From Arthrobacter pascens (GTDB lineage: Bacteria > Actinomycetota > Actinomycetes > Actinomycetales > Micrococcaceae), in NCBI RefSeq assembly GCF_030816475.1, contig NZ_JAUSXF010000001.1, positions 2,294,001 to 2,358,000 on the forward strand: a DNA stretch of 64,000 nucleotides, read 5' to 3'. The notes under the pieces were generated by a model. It made no database searches. It saw nothing but the letters and a program-made list of their open reading frames with translations, and had not been told where the DNA came from. The position numbers and the translations under genes are program-made. Shown piece by piece: positions 8,308 through 17,140 of this stretch. Within the stretch, counting starts at the first letter, position 1, and each line of letters starts with the position of its first letter.

Positions 8308-9846
8308 ATGACGTTGCCCTTGATCAACCCTGACGACCTCCCCGATCAGGTCGATGTTTCTAATAACACCGCAGCCTTGGCCGCCGTGAAGCAGGTCATC
8401 GACGCCGGGCCCTACGACTCGACCTGGGAGTCGCTGCAGAGGTACCGGTCACCTCTGTGGTACCACGACGGCAAGTTCGGGATCTTCCTCCACTGGGGAG
8501 TGTTCTCCGTCCCCGCCTTTGGCGACGAGTGGTACTCCCGCTCCATGTACCTCGAAGGGACGAAGGCATTCGAGCATCACGTCGAGACCTACGGACCGCA
8601 GAATGCGTTCGGCTACAAGGACTTCATCCCGAGCTTCACGATGGACAAGTTCCGGCCCGACGACTGGGCCGCGCTGTTTAAGGAGGCCGGCGCGCAGTTC
8701 GTGGTGCCGGTGGCCGAGCACCACGACGGTTTCGCCCTGTACGACACCGATCGTTCGCGGTGGAGCGTGACGAATATGGGCCCGCGCCAGGACGTGTTTC
8801 GTCAGCTCGGCGACGCGGTCGATCATGCGTGGATGGTTGTCGGCGCGTCGAGTCATCGCGCAGAGCACTGGTTCTTCATGAACGGGGGCAGCCGCTTCGA
8901 CTCCGACGTTCGCGATCCCGCCTACGCGGACTTCTACGGTCCGGCCCAGCGTGAGGAGATCGCGCCGAATGAGCGCTTCCTCGAGGACTGGCTTCTGAGG
9001 TGTGTCGAGATCGTCGACAAGTACCGGCCGCAGATCTTCTACTTCGACTGGTGGATAGAGTCGCCGGCCTTCGAGCCGTATCTGCGTCGTTTCGCCGCGT
9101 ACTACTACAACCGCGCCGCCGAGTGGGGTCGTGAGGTCGTCATTAATTTCAAGTGGAACGCCTTCGCGAAGGGGAGCGCTGTCTACGACATCGAACGCGG
9201 GACCATGGGCGGTATCCGCGACGACGTTTGGCAGAACGACACGTCGGTGTCGCGCACCTCCTGGAGCTGGGTTGAGGGACACGAGTACAAGGGCGCGCAC
9301 GAGCTGATTGCCGAGCTGGCTGACACCGTGTCGAAGAACGGCGTGCTCCTTTTGAACGTCGGACCGAAGCCAGATGGCACCATCCCGGAAGAGGAACGTC
9401 GGCTCCTCCAGGCCATCGGGGAGTGGCTGACGCGAAACGGCGAAGCGATCTACGGCAGCCGGCCGTGGACGATTCCCGGCGAGGGCCCGACCGTGGTCAC
9501 GGTCGGCTCATTCGTTGACAGCTCCTCGCCCGAGTACACGGCCGCGGATGTTCGTTTCACGACACGGACGCACGTCACCGGCGACTACGTTTACGCGACA
9601 TTGCTTGCACATCCCGAGGACGGGGTCGCGCGAATCCGATCGTTTGGGAGCGGCGCCGGCCTCCTTACCCGAGGCATCCGGGAGGTTCGAGTGCTCGGTT
9701 CTGCCGATGAGGTTGCTTGGCAGCGATCCGCTGAGTCGCTTGATGTGACGTTGCCGGCCCAATCGCAGACCGCAGCGGGTCCGGTCGTGCGGCTCTACCT
9801 CGAAGACGAGGCTCGCCTACCCCGTCACGACTTCTTGCACGGATGA
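8308..9846 (+). CDS. GH29-like alpha-L-fucosidase
   Basis: 512-residue enzyme of glycoside hydrolase family 29, which removes alpha-L-fucose with retention of configuration. Typical blocks are FGIFLHWGVFSVPAF, EWYSRSMY, FVVPVAEHHDGFALY and the nucleophile region IFYFDWW (Asp about residue 247), then DIERGTMG and GVLLLNVGPKPDGTIP. No signal peptide is seen, so it would cleave imported oligosaccharides. Start at ATG 8308, with GAGAAGGAT upstream. It is transcribed away from lacI behind a promoter covered by a LacI-type operator. A partial second copy follows at 9915-10150. Confidence 0.88.
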   Translation: MTLPLINPDDLPDQVDVSNNTAALAAVKQVIDAGPYDSTWESLQRYRSPLWYHDGKFGIFLHWGVFSVPAFGDEWYSRSMYLEGTKAFEHHVETYGPQNAFGYKDFIPSFTMDKFRPDDWAALFKEAGAQFVVPVAEHHDGFALYDTDRSRWSVTNMGPRQDVFRQLGDAVDHAWMVVGASSHRAEHWFFMNGGSRFDSDVRDPAYADFYGPAQREEIAPNERFLEDWLLRCVEIVDKYRPQIFYFDWWIESPAFEPYLRRFAAYYYNRAAEWGREVVINFKWNAFAKGSAVYDIERGTMGGIRDDVWQNDTSVSRTSWSWVEGHEYKGAHELIAELADTVSKNGVLLLNVGPKPDGTIPEEERRLLQAIGEWLTRNGEAIYGSRPWTIPGEGPTVVTVGSFVDSSSPEYTAADVRFTTRTHVTGDYVYATLLAHPEDGVARIRSFGSGAGLLTRGIREVRVLGSADEVAWQRSAESLDVTLPAQSQTAAGPVVRLYLEDEARLPRHDFLHG

Positions 9847-9914
9847 GGAGGATCTCCGTGCTGGGCGACCGCAGGACAGCGGCGGCGAGCCGGGGAGGGC
9901 GGTCCCTCGATGGG

Positions 9915-10150
9915 CCACCGAACGAGGAATTCCATGTCGACTGGAGCTCTCGAGTCCCCGAGCTGGTCGAGAAGTACGATCCGGCGCTGGTGTGGTTCGA
10001 CTGGTGGATCGAGCAGCCGGCGTCAAGCCATATCTCAGAGAGTTCGCCGCCTCTACCTGTAGAACCGCGTCGCAAGTCGGCGGACTCAACCGACGATCAA
10101 CGACAGATGGCAGGAGTTCCCCGATGGTTCCGCAGCCTCGAGAGCAGATC
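9915..10150 (+). pseudogene. Partial second GH29 copy
   Basis: After the intact GH29 gene the plus strand carries another fragment of the same family spread over three frames: VPELVEKYDPALVWFDWW (nucleophile region), then KPYLREFAA in the next frame, then INDRWQEFPDGSA in the third. The order matches the intact gene (VEIVDKYRPQIFYFDWW, EPYLRRFAA, INFKWNAFAKGSA). Both ends are missing. It is a relic of a tandem fucosidase gene, not a coding gene. Confidence 0.75.
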
Positions 10151-10188
10151 GATGCTTTTCTCATCTACACATGTTCAAGGAGGAATAC

Positions 10189-11382
10189 GTGACGAGCAGC
10201 AGTGTGAATACGGACCCCGATGCGCCCCTGACCGTTTCTGGTTTCGTCGCTGAGGGCTATGAGAAGGTCGCCCAAGCGTTCGCGGCTGCTATCGCCAAGA
10301 CCACGCGCGGAGGCGCGGCGCTGGCAATCCAGGTGGGCGGGGAAACCGTCGCTGACCTGTGGGGAGGTTACGCAGACCACGCCACAGGTCGCCTCTGGCA
10401 GAGGGAGACATCCACCGTGGTCTTCTCGTGCAGCAAAGGGTTGGTGGCGGTCCTTGCTGCGCAGTTGGTGGCCGAGGGCAGGCTCGATCTCGACGCTCGT
10501 GTCGCCAGCTACTGGCCGGAGTTCGCGCAAGGAGGGAAGGCCGACGTGACGGTCCGGCACCTGCTCTCTCACCGGGCGGGCCTTCCTTATCCCGTGCGGG
10601 ATCTGAGCAAACAAGACATCGTTGATTGGTATCCCGTGGTTGAAGAGCTAGCCGCTCAAGCCCCGCTGTGGGAAACCGGGCGGAATTGGGCCTATCACGC
10701 GCTGACCTATGGTTGGCTCGTCGGCGAGGTGCTACGACGGGTGAGCGGAAAGAGCGTTGGTACCATGCTGCAGGAAAGGCTCGCGGGTCCCATGGGCGCG
10801 GAGGCGTGGTTCGGCGTTCCTGCGGACCGGCGTGCAGGCGTGGCTAATATCGCTCCGTCCACCGAACTGACCGCGGAGGCGCTTGACTCTGACCCTAATG
10901 ACCTCGAGATCGCCCGTTGCCTCACCCTCGGCGGCGCGTTCCCTCTCGGATTGGTTGAGCCGGGAAAGGGCTTCAACGACCCTGATATTCAAACTGCGGA
11001 CATTCCGGGAGCAGGAGCGATCGCCACCGCGCGCGGGCTGGCTTCCATCTGGTCTTCCACGGTGATCGAAACAGCGAACACGCTGCCGCTCGACCCATCG
11101 GTCATTGCGGACATGACAGCGGTTCAGTCCAGCGGAGCGTCCTACTTCGAGCCGGAACGGCTGGACACTGCGCGTTGGGCGACCGGATTCATGGTGGATG
11201 CCCCCGCGCGTCCTTTCCTGAGCTCGGCCTCGTTCGGTCACGACGGTGCCGGCGGCCAGTTGGCCTTCGCTGATTCAGAGGCGAAGATCGGGTTCGGGTT
11301 CGTCACTAACGAGATGCAGGGTCCGGACGACGGCCGAGCCATCGACATTCTCGAGGCTCTCCGAAGTATCACCTCTAAGTGA
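10189..11382 (+). CDS. Serine hydrolase, class C beta-lactamase/esterase family
   Basis: 397-residue beta-lactamase-related serine hydrolase (EstB-like esterase or D-aminopeptidase group). The nucleophile motif SxxK is present as SCSK (about residue 81), and a YxN-type position is suggested by YHALTYGWL (about 168). RHLLSHRAGLPYP and LQERLAGPMGAEAWFG are typical of the family. GTG at 10189 is chosen because AAGGAGG stands five bases before it; an ATG 18 bases upstream would bury that site. There is no signal peptide, so it is probably cytosolic. It is encoded alone, after the fucosidase remnant. The natural substrate is unknown. Confidence 0.85.
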   Translation: MTSSSVNTDPDAPLTVSGFVAEGYEKVAQAFAAAIAKTTRGGAALAIQVGGETVADLWGGYADHATGRLWQRETSTVVFSCSKGLVAVLAAQLVAEGRLDLDARVASYWPEFAQGGKADVTVRHLLSHRAGLPYPVRDLSKQDIVDWYPVVEELAAQAPLWETGRNWAYHALTYGWLVGEVLRRVSGKSVGTMLQERLAGPMGAEAWFGVPADRRAGVANIAPSTELTAEALDSDPNDLEIARCLTLGGAFPLGLVEPGKGFNDPDIQTADIPGAGAIATARGLASIWSSTVIETANTLPLDPSVIADMTAVQSSGASYFEPERLDTARWATGFMVDAPARPFLSSASFGHDGAGGQLAFADSEAKIGFGFVTNEMQGPDDGRAIDILEALRSITSK

Positions 11383-11429
11383 AAGGCCAACATCCGGGAG
11401 TGGGCACCCCTCACGAGAGAATGTTCCCT

Positions 11430-11753
11430 GCAATGGCATCCCAGGTGTACCCCGATGAAGGCACCGGGCCGCGCGTGATGTTCCGACTTCTCCTGGCACC
11501 TAGCAATGCCAACTGGGGCGGTAAGGCACACGGGGGTACTGTCATGCTCGACGAAGTGGTCAGTACGTGCGCCGCCGGATGCACTCGACCTGAGGCCGTC
11601 GCGATCTACTCAGATGGTATCCCTAATCCGCTCGCATCGAAATTGGCCGTGTCGTCGATACATCTCGTCCTCTCGGGAGCCCAGCCTGGAGTCGTGAGGG
11701 GAGGCTGTGCCCTGGGTGTCCCATTGCCGCCCGAAGATGTAAGCGTTAGGTGA
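11430..11753 (+). pseudogene. Remnant of a hot-dog fold acyl-CoA thioesterase
   Basis: The plus strand gives MFRLLLAPSNANWGGKAHGG and TVMLDEV, then CAAGCTRPEAVAIYSDGI, matching the conserved NWGGKVHGGTVM, CAA and AVYSGGI blocks of YciA/4HBT-type acyl-CoA thioesterases. After that point the frame changes: a second frame holds EIGRVVDTSRPLGSPA-like sequence equivalent to the next beta-strands. The gene lacks its proper start and C-terminus and looks decayed. Confidence 0.6.
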
Positions 11754-11872
11754 TGTGGGGCGAGTGGACGGGCGATGCTCCGCGATTGGGGCGTCTCAAT
11801 TTTTCGGCCTAGTGACTAAAACCGCTGCCTTGGTTCGAGGCTCAATAACGATCCTTCGCAAGACACTCCCAG

Positions 11873-12127
11873 TCCATGGGCCTGGCCCGATCCAGGAACG
11901 AGACCATCGAAGGTCCCTGGGACCACGACCCCGAACCCTTGTGGGCCGAAGACGGTGGCCATGGCATGTTCTTCCACCCCACGCCCGACGAAACCATCCT
12001 CGTCTTCCACCACCCCAACCACCTCCCCAACGAACGAACCAAAATGATCGCAATCGCCGGCTTCGGAGCCGGCGCCACGACTGAGCAAGATCCAGCAACA
12101 GCCCTGACAGCCACAGCCGCCCGCTGA
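11873..12127 (+). pseudogene. C-terminal fragment of a GH43 glycosidase
   Basis: The plus strand encodes IEGPWDHDPEPLWAEDGGHG and later ILVFHHPNHLPNERTKMI. This aligns with the end of the intact GH43 protein at 1.7-2.7 kb (TGPWAHEPQPLVGSDGGHAM ... FLVFHQPNELTFERLTI). The catalytic propeller blades upstream are absent, and no ribosome site precedes it. The preceding 120 bases hold nothing recognisable. Confidence 0.65.
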
Positions 12128-12198
12128 ACTTCCGGTCCCAGGAGAGGGAATGCCTACTTGGCCGCGTTGTTGCGTGGCTTCGGGTTAGCCAGTTGCTC

Positions 12199-13158
12199 CT
12201 AGTTGATCGGTGCGGGCGGTTGTTCGTCGCTGAGCACGGCCAGGGTGTTGTCGGCTGCGAGCATCGCCATCGCTGTGCGCGTCTCGACGGTGGCGGAGCC
12301 CAAGTGCGGTACGAGCACCACGTTCTCGAGCTCGACCAAACCAGGGTGCACGCTGGGCTCGTTCTCAAAAACGTCGAGTCCGGCGCCCGCGATCTGCCCG
12401 TCGCGAAGGGCAGAAGCGAGGGCTGCTTCATCGACGATCGGTCCGCGCGCGGTGTTGATGAGGTATGCCGAGCTCTTCATCGCGGCGAGCTGCTCGGCGC
12501 CGATCAGATGATGCGTGGCAGGACCGTAGGGGCAGTGCAACGAGACGATGTCGGAGGTGGCCAGCAACTCATCGAGCTCGACCCGGCGGGCGCCCGGTTC
12601 GTCGGCAAGTACCGGGTCGATCTCGCGGCGTGACTGGTAGACGATTTCCATGCCGAAGGCCTTGGCACGGCGCGCGGTAGCCTGGCCTATGCCGCCCATG
12701 CCAACAACGCCGAGGGTCTTGCCTTGCAGGCTGCTGCCGAGCAGGAAGAACATGCCCCACTTCCAGGCCTGGCCGGAGCGGATGAGCCGTTCCCCCTCGC
12801 CGAGCCGTCGGGTCACTGAGAGGATGAGGCCAAGCGCGATGTCGGCCGTGGCCTCCGTAAGTACGCCGGGTGTGTTAGTGGCGACGACGCCCCGTTCGGT
12901 GCAAGCGGGCACGTCGATGTTGTCATAGCCGACGGCAACGTTGGCGACGACCTTGAGCTGCGGTCCGGCGGCGTCGAGCAGTTCGGCGTCGATACGTTCA
13001 GTAAGCAAGCTAACCACGGCATCTGCGCCAGCCACCCTGCGCAGGAGCTCCTCACGGCCAATCGACTCCGGACCCTCCCAGGCGTCTACTTCGTGCTCTG
13101 CGCGCAGCTTTTCGAGTGCGGTTTCGGGTATACGTCCCGTAACGACTACCCGGCTCAT
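12199..13158 (-). CDS. D-2-hydroxyacid dehydrogenase (glyoxylate/hydroxypyruvate reductase-like)
   Basis: 319-residue NAD(P)-dependent D-isomer-specific 2-hydroxyacid dehydrogenase. Visible are the Rossmann motif GVVGMGGIGQATARRA, the substrate-binding NVAVGYDNIDV, and the catalytic region NTARGPIVDE, GAGLDVFENEP and VPHLGSATVETR (His). ATG 13158 is chosen because it overlaps the aminotransferase stop as ATGA. The pairing with an aminotransferase suggests a 2-oxo acid shared between the two enzymes, for example amino acid to oxo acid to D-hydroxy acid; glyoxylate, hydroxypyruvate or a larger oxo acid are all possible. Confidence 0.88.
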   Translation of the reverse strand: MSRVVVTGRIPETALEKLRAEHEVDAWEGPESIGREELLRRVAGADAVVSLLTERIDAELLDAAGPQLKVVANVAVGYDNIDVPACTERGVVATNTPGVLTEATADIALGLILSVTRRLGEGERLIRSGQAWKWGMFFLLGSSLQGKTLGVVGMGGIGQATARRAKAFGMEIVYQSRREIDPVLADEPGARRVELDELLATSDIVSLHCPYGPATHHLIGAEQLAAMKSSAYLINTARGPIVDEAALASALRDGQIAGAGLDVFENEPSVHPGLVELENVVLVPHLGSATVETRTAMAMLAADNTLAVLSDEQPPAPIN

Positions 13159-14354
13159 GCCGTCTCGATCCATTTGCGCAGGCGGCCGAGGCCGTCGTTG
13201 ATATCGGCGACGTCGATGCCGGAGTAGGCGAGGCGGATGTACTGACGCTCCTCGCCGGGCTGGCGGCGGCCGAAGTGCTCACGTGTGCAGAAGGAGACGC
13301 CGGTTTCGTACAGGGCTGCGGAGGCGAAATCGCCAACCGCGTTGTAACCCATGCGCTGCATGACCTCGGTGACGTCGGGGAACAGGTAGAACGTCGACTG
13401 CGGCACGGCGACGTGCATGCCGGCGATGTCGTTCACGAGCTGGCATGCGGCATCCCGGCGGACGCGCAGGATATCGAGCATCTGCTGTACAGGTTCCTGT
13501 GTGCCACGGAGCGCTTCGATGCCCGCCCATTGCACATAGTGCGTCGTGCACGACTCGTCATTGGTGTTGAGTGTGCTCAGGATTCTGGCAATCTCGATAG
13601 GGGCGACGGCGCAGCCCAGGCGGGACCCGGTCATAGCGAACTTCTTGCTGAAGGTGTAAAGGATCACGGTGCGCTCCGCCATCCCGGGAAGTGACGCGAT
13701 CGAGCTCGAGACACCCTCATAGCGCGTCTCGAAGTACGCCTCATCGGAGAGGACCCAGAGATCATGCTCCTGAGCGAGCTGCGCGATTGCCGCCCGCTCG
13801 GCCGCCGTCGACTCTGCCGAGATTGGGTTCTGCAGGTCGTTGTAGATGATTGCGACAGTATTCGGGGTGATCGATGCGCGCACCTGGTCGATGTCGATCG
13901 CGAAGCCCGTGCTAGTGGGCACGTAGCTGTAGGGCACAGCTGTGCCGCCGAGGTATTCGATCTGCGATTCGTAAATCGGGAAGCCGGGATTGGGATATAG
14001 CACTTCCTGGCCGGGGTTCATGACCGCCTGCAGGAACTTCGTGATAACAGGCTTGCCGCCTGTCATCACCACGACGTTGTCGGGAGAAAACTCGATACCC
14101 CGGCGGGTCCCGAGATCTTCAGCGAGGGCCTCGCGCAACTGAGGTATGCCGGGGCCGGGGCAGTAGCCCGTATAGCCGTCGGCGATGGCGCGGTTCATCG
14201 CTTCGACGATATGTGGCGCCGTCGGGATGTTGATGTCACCGAGATGGAAGGGGAACACAAGGTTCCCCTTCGCCTTCCAGGCGGCTGCGGCTTGGGCGAC
14301 GCTGAAGGCAGTTTCGGTGCCCAGACGTTCGAGCCGGTGCGCGAGTTGCTGCAT
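13155..14354 (-). CDS. PLP-dependent aminotransferase, class I/II
   Basis: 399-residue fold-type I aminotransferase (aspartate aminotransferase superfamily). The PLP Lys is in TFSKKFAMTGSRLG; other family blocks are YTGYCPGPGIPQLREALA, YPNPGFPIYES, IIYNDLQNPISA (the usual NPTG-type block altered to NPIS) and WVLSDEAYF. Start at ATG 14354 after a GAGGAG ribosome site. It overlaps the downstream dehydrogenase by four bases. The neighbouring betaine oxygenase genes suggest a link to glycine, sarcosine or glyoxylate metabolism, but substrate specificity is not evident. Confidence 0.87.
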   Translation of the reverse strand: MQQLAHRLERLGTETAFSVAQAAAAWKAKGNLVFPFHLGDINIPTAPHIVEAMNRAIADGYTGYCPGPGIPQLREALAEDLGTRRGIEFSPDNVVVMTGGKPVITKFLQAVMNPGQEVLYPNPGFPIYESQIEYLGGTAVPYSYVPTSTGFAIDIDQVRASITPNTVAIIYNDLQNPISAESTAAERAAIAQLAQEHDLWVLSDEAYFETRYEGVSSSIASLPGMAERTVILYTFSKKFAMTGSRLGCAVAPIEIARILSTLNTNDESCTTHYVQWAGIEALRGTQEPVQQMLDILRVRRDAACQLVNDIAGMHVAVPQSTFYLFPDVTEVMQRMGYNAVGDFASAALYETGVSFCTREHFGRRQPGEERQYIRLAYSGIDVADINDGLGRLRKWIETA

Positions 14355-14409
14355 GCTGTTCCACTCCTCATCGAGTTTGACGATCCATCCTCCGCGGATT
14401 CAGACCTAG

Positions 14410-14745
14410 TATAGGACTCATATATCAAGAGGCGAAATCAGATATAAGAGCAGCTCTTAGTGTTATTACCCCCGGCCAACCGGAACGGTGCAGTGGTTAA
14501 CGGATTCAGCAGTTGCTCGGTTCGTCGCGCCTTCTGTCGAATGCCAATGCTTGCGACCGACGGCGGGGCCAGGGCAGATTGCATGGGGCACGGGGACCAC
14601 ATAGCGCTGGCCAGGGCCACCGATGTAGCCTTCACGCGGGCACGGCACGTGCCAGGGCGTGGTTCAAAGCGAGTCGTTCACGGTGCTTTGCCTGCGTCGA
14701 CCTTTAACGCAGGATCCAGAGGCAGCAACGGAAGCGCGGCCGCTT
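14410..14745. other. Intergenic stretch, no gene recognised
   Basis: About 335 bases between the aminotransferase start and the LysR stop. No frame gives a recognisable protein. It presumably holds the promoter of the aminotransferase-dehydrogenase pair and the 3' end of the lysR transcript. Confidence 0.5.
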
Positions 14746-15678
14746 TCAGAGATCGTCTTCGGGTCGGGCGGTGAGGATCCGATTGGCCCTGGCCTGAAGG
14801 ATGCCCAGCGACTCCTGGATCAGGGGCGACGCGATGCTGCCCCTGCGCACAGCAGCGACAATGCGGCGCGCGGGCTTCCCCTTGCCGGTAATGCGCAGTC
14901 GAACCACGTTTTCGGCGCCACGCAGGGGCGCCAGTCGCGGCAGCAGCCCAACCCCCAGCCCAGCACCAACGAAGGCGATCTGGGTTTCCCATTCAATGGC
15001 CTCATGAGCGATCCGCGGCGTCACCCCGACTGCCGTGAACGCCGCGGTGAACAGCGAATGGTAGGTGGAACCGGCAGCCTCGGTGATCCAGGGTTCCGAC
15101 GCCAGCTCTTCGAGCGTCACCGTTTCCCGCGATGCCAACGGATGATCGGAGGGAATGATCACGTCCAGAGGATCGTCGAGCAGAACGGTCTGCTCGAAGC
15201 GCGGATCGTCCTCAACATAGGTGTCGGACTGCATGGCGACGATGACCGCGAGGTCGATTCGCTCGGCAACCAACAAGTCAAAGCAGCGGGCGGGGTTGGC
15301 CTCGAGTACTTGCACGTCCAGCAGGGGGCGTGTTGCGCGTAAGGTGGCGGCCAGCGGCGCGAGCAACTGGGCGGCCGCCGTGGAGAATCCACCGAGGCCA
15401 AAACGGGACTGCACCTGGTCGCCGGCCTCCATGGCCGCAGCGCGCAGGCTCTCCCATTCGGCAATGAGGTTGTCCGAACCCGCCACAAGAAAGCGGCCCG
15501 TGGCGGTCAGCCGCACACCCCGGCCGTCCTTCGTCAGCAGCTGCATTCCAAGCACGCGCTGGAGCTCCCGCAACTGCGCTGACACGGCCGAGGGAGAATA
15601 ACCCGTGAGCTCCGCGGTTGCGCCAACAGTGCCGCACCGGGCAAAGACGCGGAGTGTTATGAGGCGTGGATCGATCAT
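14746..15678 (-). CDS. LysR-family regulator, divergent to gbcA/gbcB-like genes
   Basis: 310-residue LysR-type transcription factor. The N-terminal winged helix-turn-helix reads LRVFARCGTVGATAELTGYS and then AVSAQLRELQRVLG; the rest is the usual two-lobed effector domain. ATG 15678 (MIDPRLITL) is the normal family start; a GTG 15 bases upstream is an alternative. An inverted repeat TGCAC-N5-GTGCA (15678-15692) spans the start region and may be its own operator. It faces the Rieske oxygenase operon, so it probably controls it, with betaine or a related compound as inducer. Confidence 0.85.
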   Translation of the reverse strand: MIDPRLITLRVFARCGTVGATAELTGYSPSAVSAQLRELQRVLGMQLLTKDGRGVRLTATGRFLVAGSDNLIAEWESLRAAAMEAGDQVQSRFGLGGFSTAAAQLLAPLAATLRATRPLLDVQVLEANPARCFDLLVAERIDLAVIVAMQSDTYVEDDPRFEQTVLLDDPLDVIIPSDHPLASRETVTLEELASEPWITEAAGSTYHSLFTAAFTAVGVTPRIAHEAIEWETQIAFVGAGLGVGLLPRLAPLRGAENVVRLRITGKGKPARRIVAAVRRGSIASPLIQESLGILQARANRILTARPEDDL

Positions 15679-15838
15679 GCACCCATTGTGCACTGTTATC
15701 TCCTAAATGTTGCGCTTTTGCTGCAGATCGATCGGCCCTAATCTCGTGACTACAAGGTTTTCGACAACACCGCTTGCACCCACGCAGCTGTGGTCGCAAC
15801 GAATCGCACGCTTATCCACGCCTCCCGGGAGGAAACAC

Positions 15839-17140
15839 ATGTCTGCTCCAGTCTTGCCCCTCAATTCACGCGGAAAACTCGCCTCATCATTGCCTGCCGA
15901 GCAGCTGGCGGAAATCAAAGAGTTGTTCGATTTCCGGCGCGTGGGATATTCCCTCGATGCCCCCTTCTACACCGACCCGACGATTTTCAACATCGACATG
16001 CAGGCCATTTTTGGCCAGCACTGGATCTTTGCCGGCAGCATCGCCGAACTCCCGGAGCCGGGCGACTACATCACCGTCGATTACGGGCCCTACTCCCTGA
16101 TCGTGCTGCGCAACGACGACGGCGGCGTGAACGTCCTGCACAACGTGTGCCGCCACCGCGGCGCCCGCGTCCTGACCGAGCCCGCCGGGTCAACAGGAAA
16201 CCTGGTCTGCGGCTATCACTCCTGGACCTACTCCCCGGAGGGGAATCTGATCCACGCCTCGGCACCGGGGGAAACGAAGTTCGACAAGGGCTGCTTTGGC
16301 CTCAAGCGCGCCCACAGCCGCGTGGTGGCCGGACTCATCTTCGTCTGCATTGCGAACGAACCGCCGGCGGATTTTGACGAAACCGCAAAGATCTTCGAGC
16401 CTTACCTCGCGCCCCACGATCTGTCGAAGACGAAAATCGCCTACCAGCAGAACATCGTCGAGGAGGGCAACTGGAAGCTCGTCATGGAGAACAACCGTGA
16501 GTGCTACCACTGTGACGGCCACCCGGAGCTCGCCTGTTCCCTCTTTCCCACCTGGGGCCTGACGGAGGGCCTGATCCCGGCCCATCTTGAAGAAGTATGG
16601 GACCGCAACAAGCAAGCCCAGTCCTCGCTCGAGGAACGTTGCCGCCGCTATGGCCTTCCCTATGAGGTGGTGGAGGAGCTCGACACACGCGTAGCTGGTA
16701 TCCGCATCTCACGGGAATCGCTCGACGGTGAGGGCGAATCGTTCTCGCCCGATGGGCGCAGGCTCTCCAAGAAGCTGCTCGGCGACTTGCGGGACTTCCG
16801 GCTTGGCCGCTGCTCGATGCACCTGCAGCCCAACAGCTGGTTCCACTTCCAGGGGGATCATGTCATCACGTTCGCTGTCTTCCCCGTCAACGAACACCAG
16901 ACACTCGTGCGCACCACCTGGCTGGTGGCTGACGACGCCGAGGAAGGCGTCGACTATGACCTGGAGAAACTCACCTACACCTGGAAGCAGACCAATCTGC
17001 AGGACAAGGCGTTCGTGGAGCTGTGCCAGACGGGCGCCGGCAGCCCCGCCTACGAGCCCGGCCCTTACATGAAGAGCGAATACCAGGTGGAGGCGTTCAT
17101 CAACTGGTACGTGCAGCGCGTGCAGGAGCACTTGGCATGA
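15839..17140 (+). CDS. gbcA: Rieske non-heme iron oxygenase, glycine betaine monooxygenase-like
   Basis: 433-residue oxygenase component that most resembles GbcA, which N-demethylates glycine betaine to dimethylglycine and formaldehyde. The Rieske [2Fe-2S] ligands are C104-x-H106 (CRHRG) and C124-x2-H127 (CGYHSW). The catalytic iron region is MENNRECYHCDGHPE. The N-terminal block DAPFYTDPTIFNIDMQAIFG is typical of GbcA/choline-type oxygenases. ATG 15839 is chosen for its GGGAGGAAA ribosome site and family length; the frame is open further upstream. It overlaps the reductase gene as ATGA. Related stachydrine or carnitine demethylases cannot be excluded. Confidence 0.8.
   Translation: MSAPVLPLNSRGKLASSLPAEQLAEIKELFDFRRVGYSLDAPFYTDPTIFNIDMQAIFGQHWIFAGSIAELPEPGDYITVDYGPYSLIVLRNDDGGVNVLHNVCRHRGARVLTEPAGSTGNLVCGYHSWTYSPEGNLIHASAPGETKFDKGCFGLKRAHSRVVAGLIFVCIANEPPADFDETAKIFEPYLAPHDLSKTKIAYQQNIVEEGNWKLVMENNRECYHCDGHPELACSLFPTWGLTEGLIPAHLEEVWDRNKQAQSSLEERCRRYGLPYEVVEELDTRVAGIRISRESLDGEGESFSPDGRRLSKKLLGDLRDFRLGRCSMHLQPNSWFHFQGDHVITFAVFPVNEHQTLVRTTWLVADDAEEGVDYDLEKLTYTWKQTNLQDKAFVELCQTGAGSPAYEPGPYMKSEYQVEAFINWYVQRVQEHLA

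Noticed and set aside
8449..9300. 283-residue antisense frame within the GH29 gene
   Set aside because: The GH29 protein has all catalytic blocks; the antisense product matches nothing and has no ribosome site.
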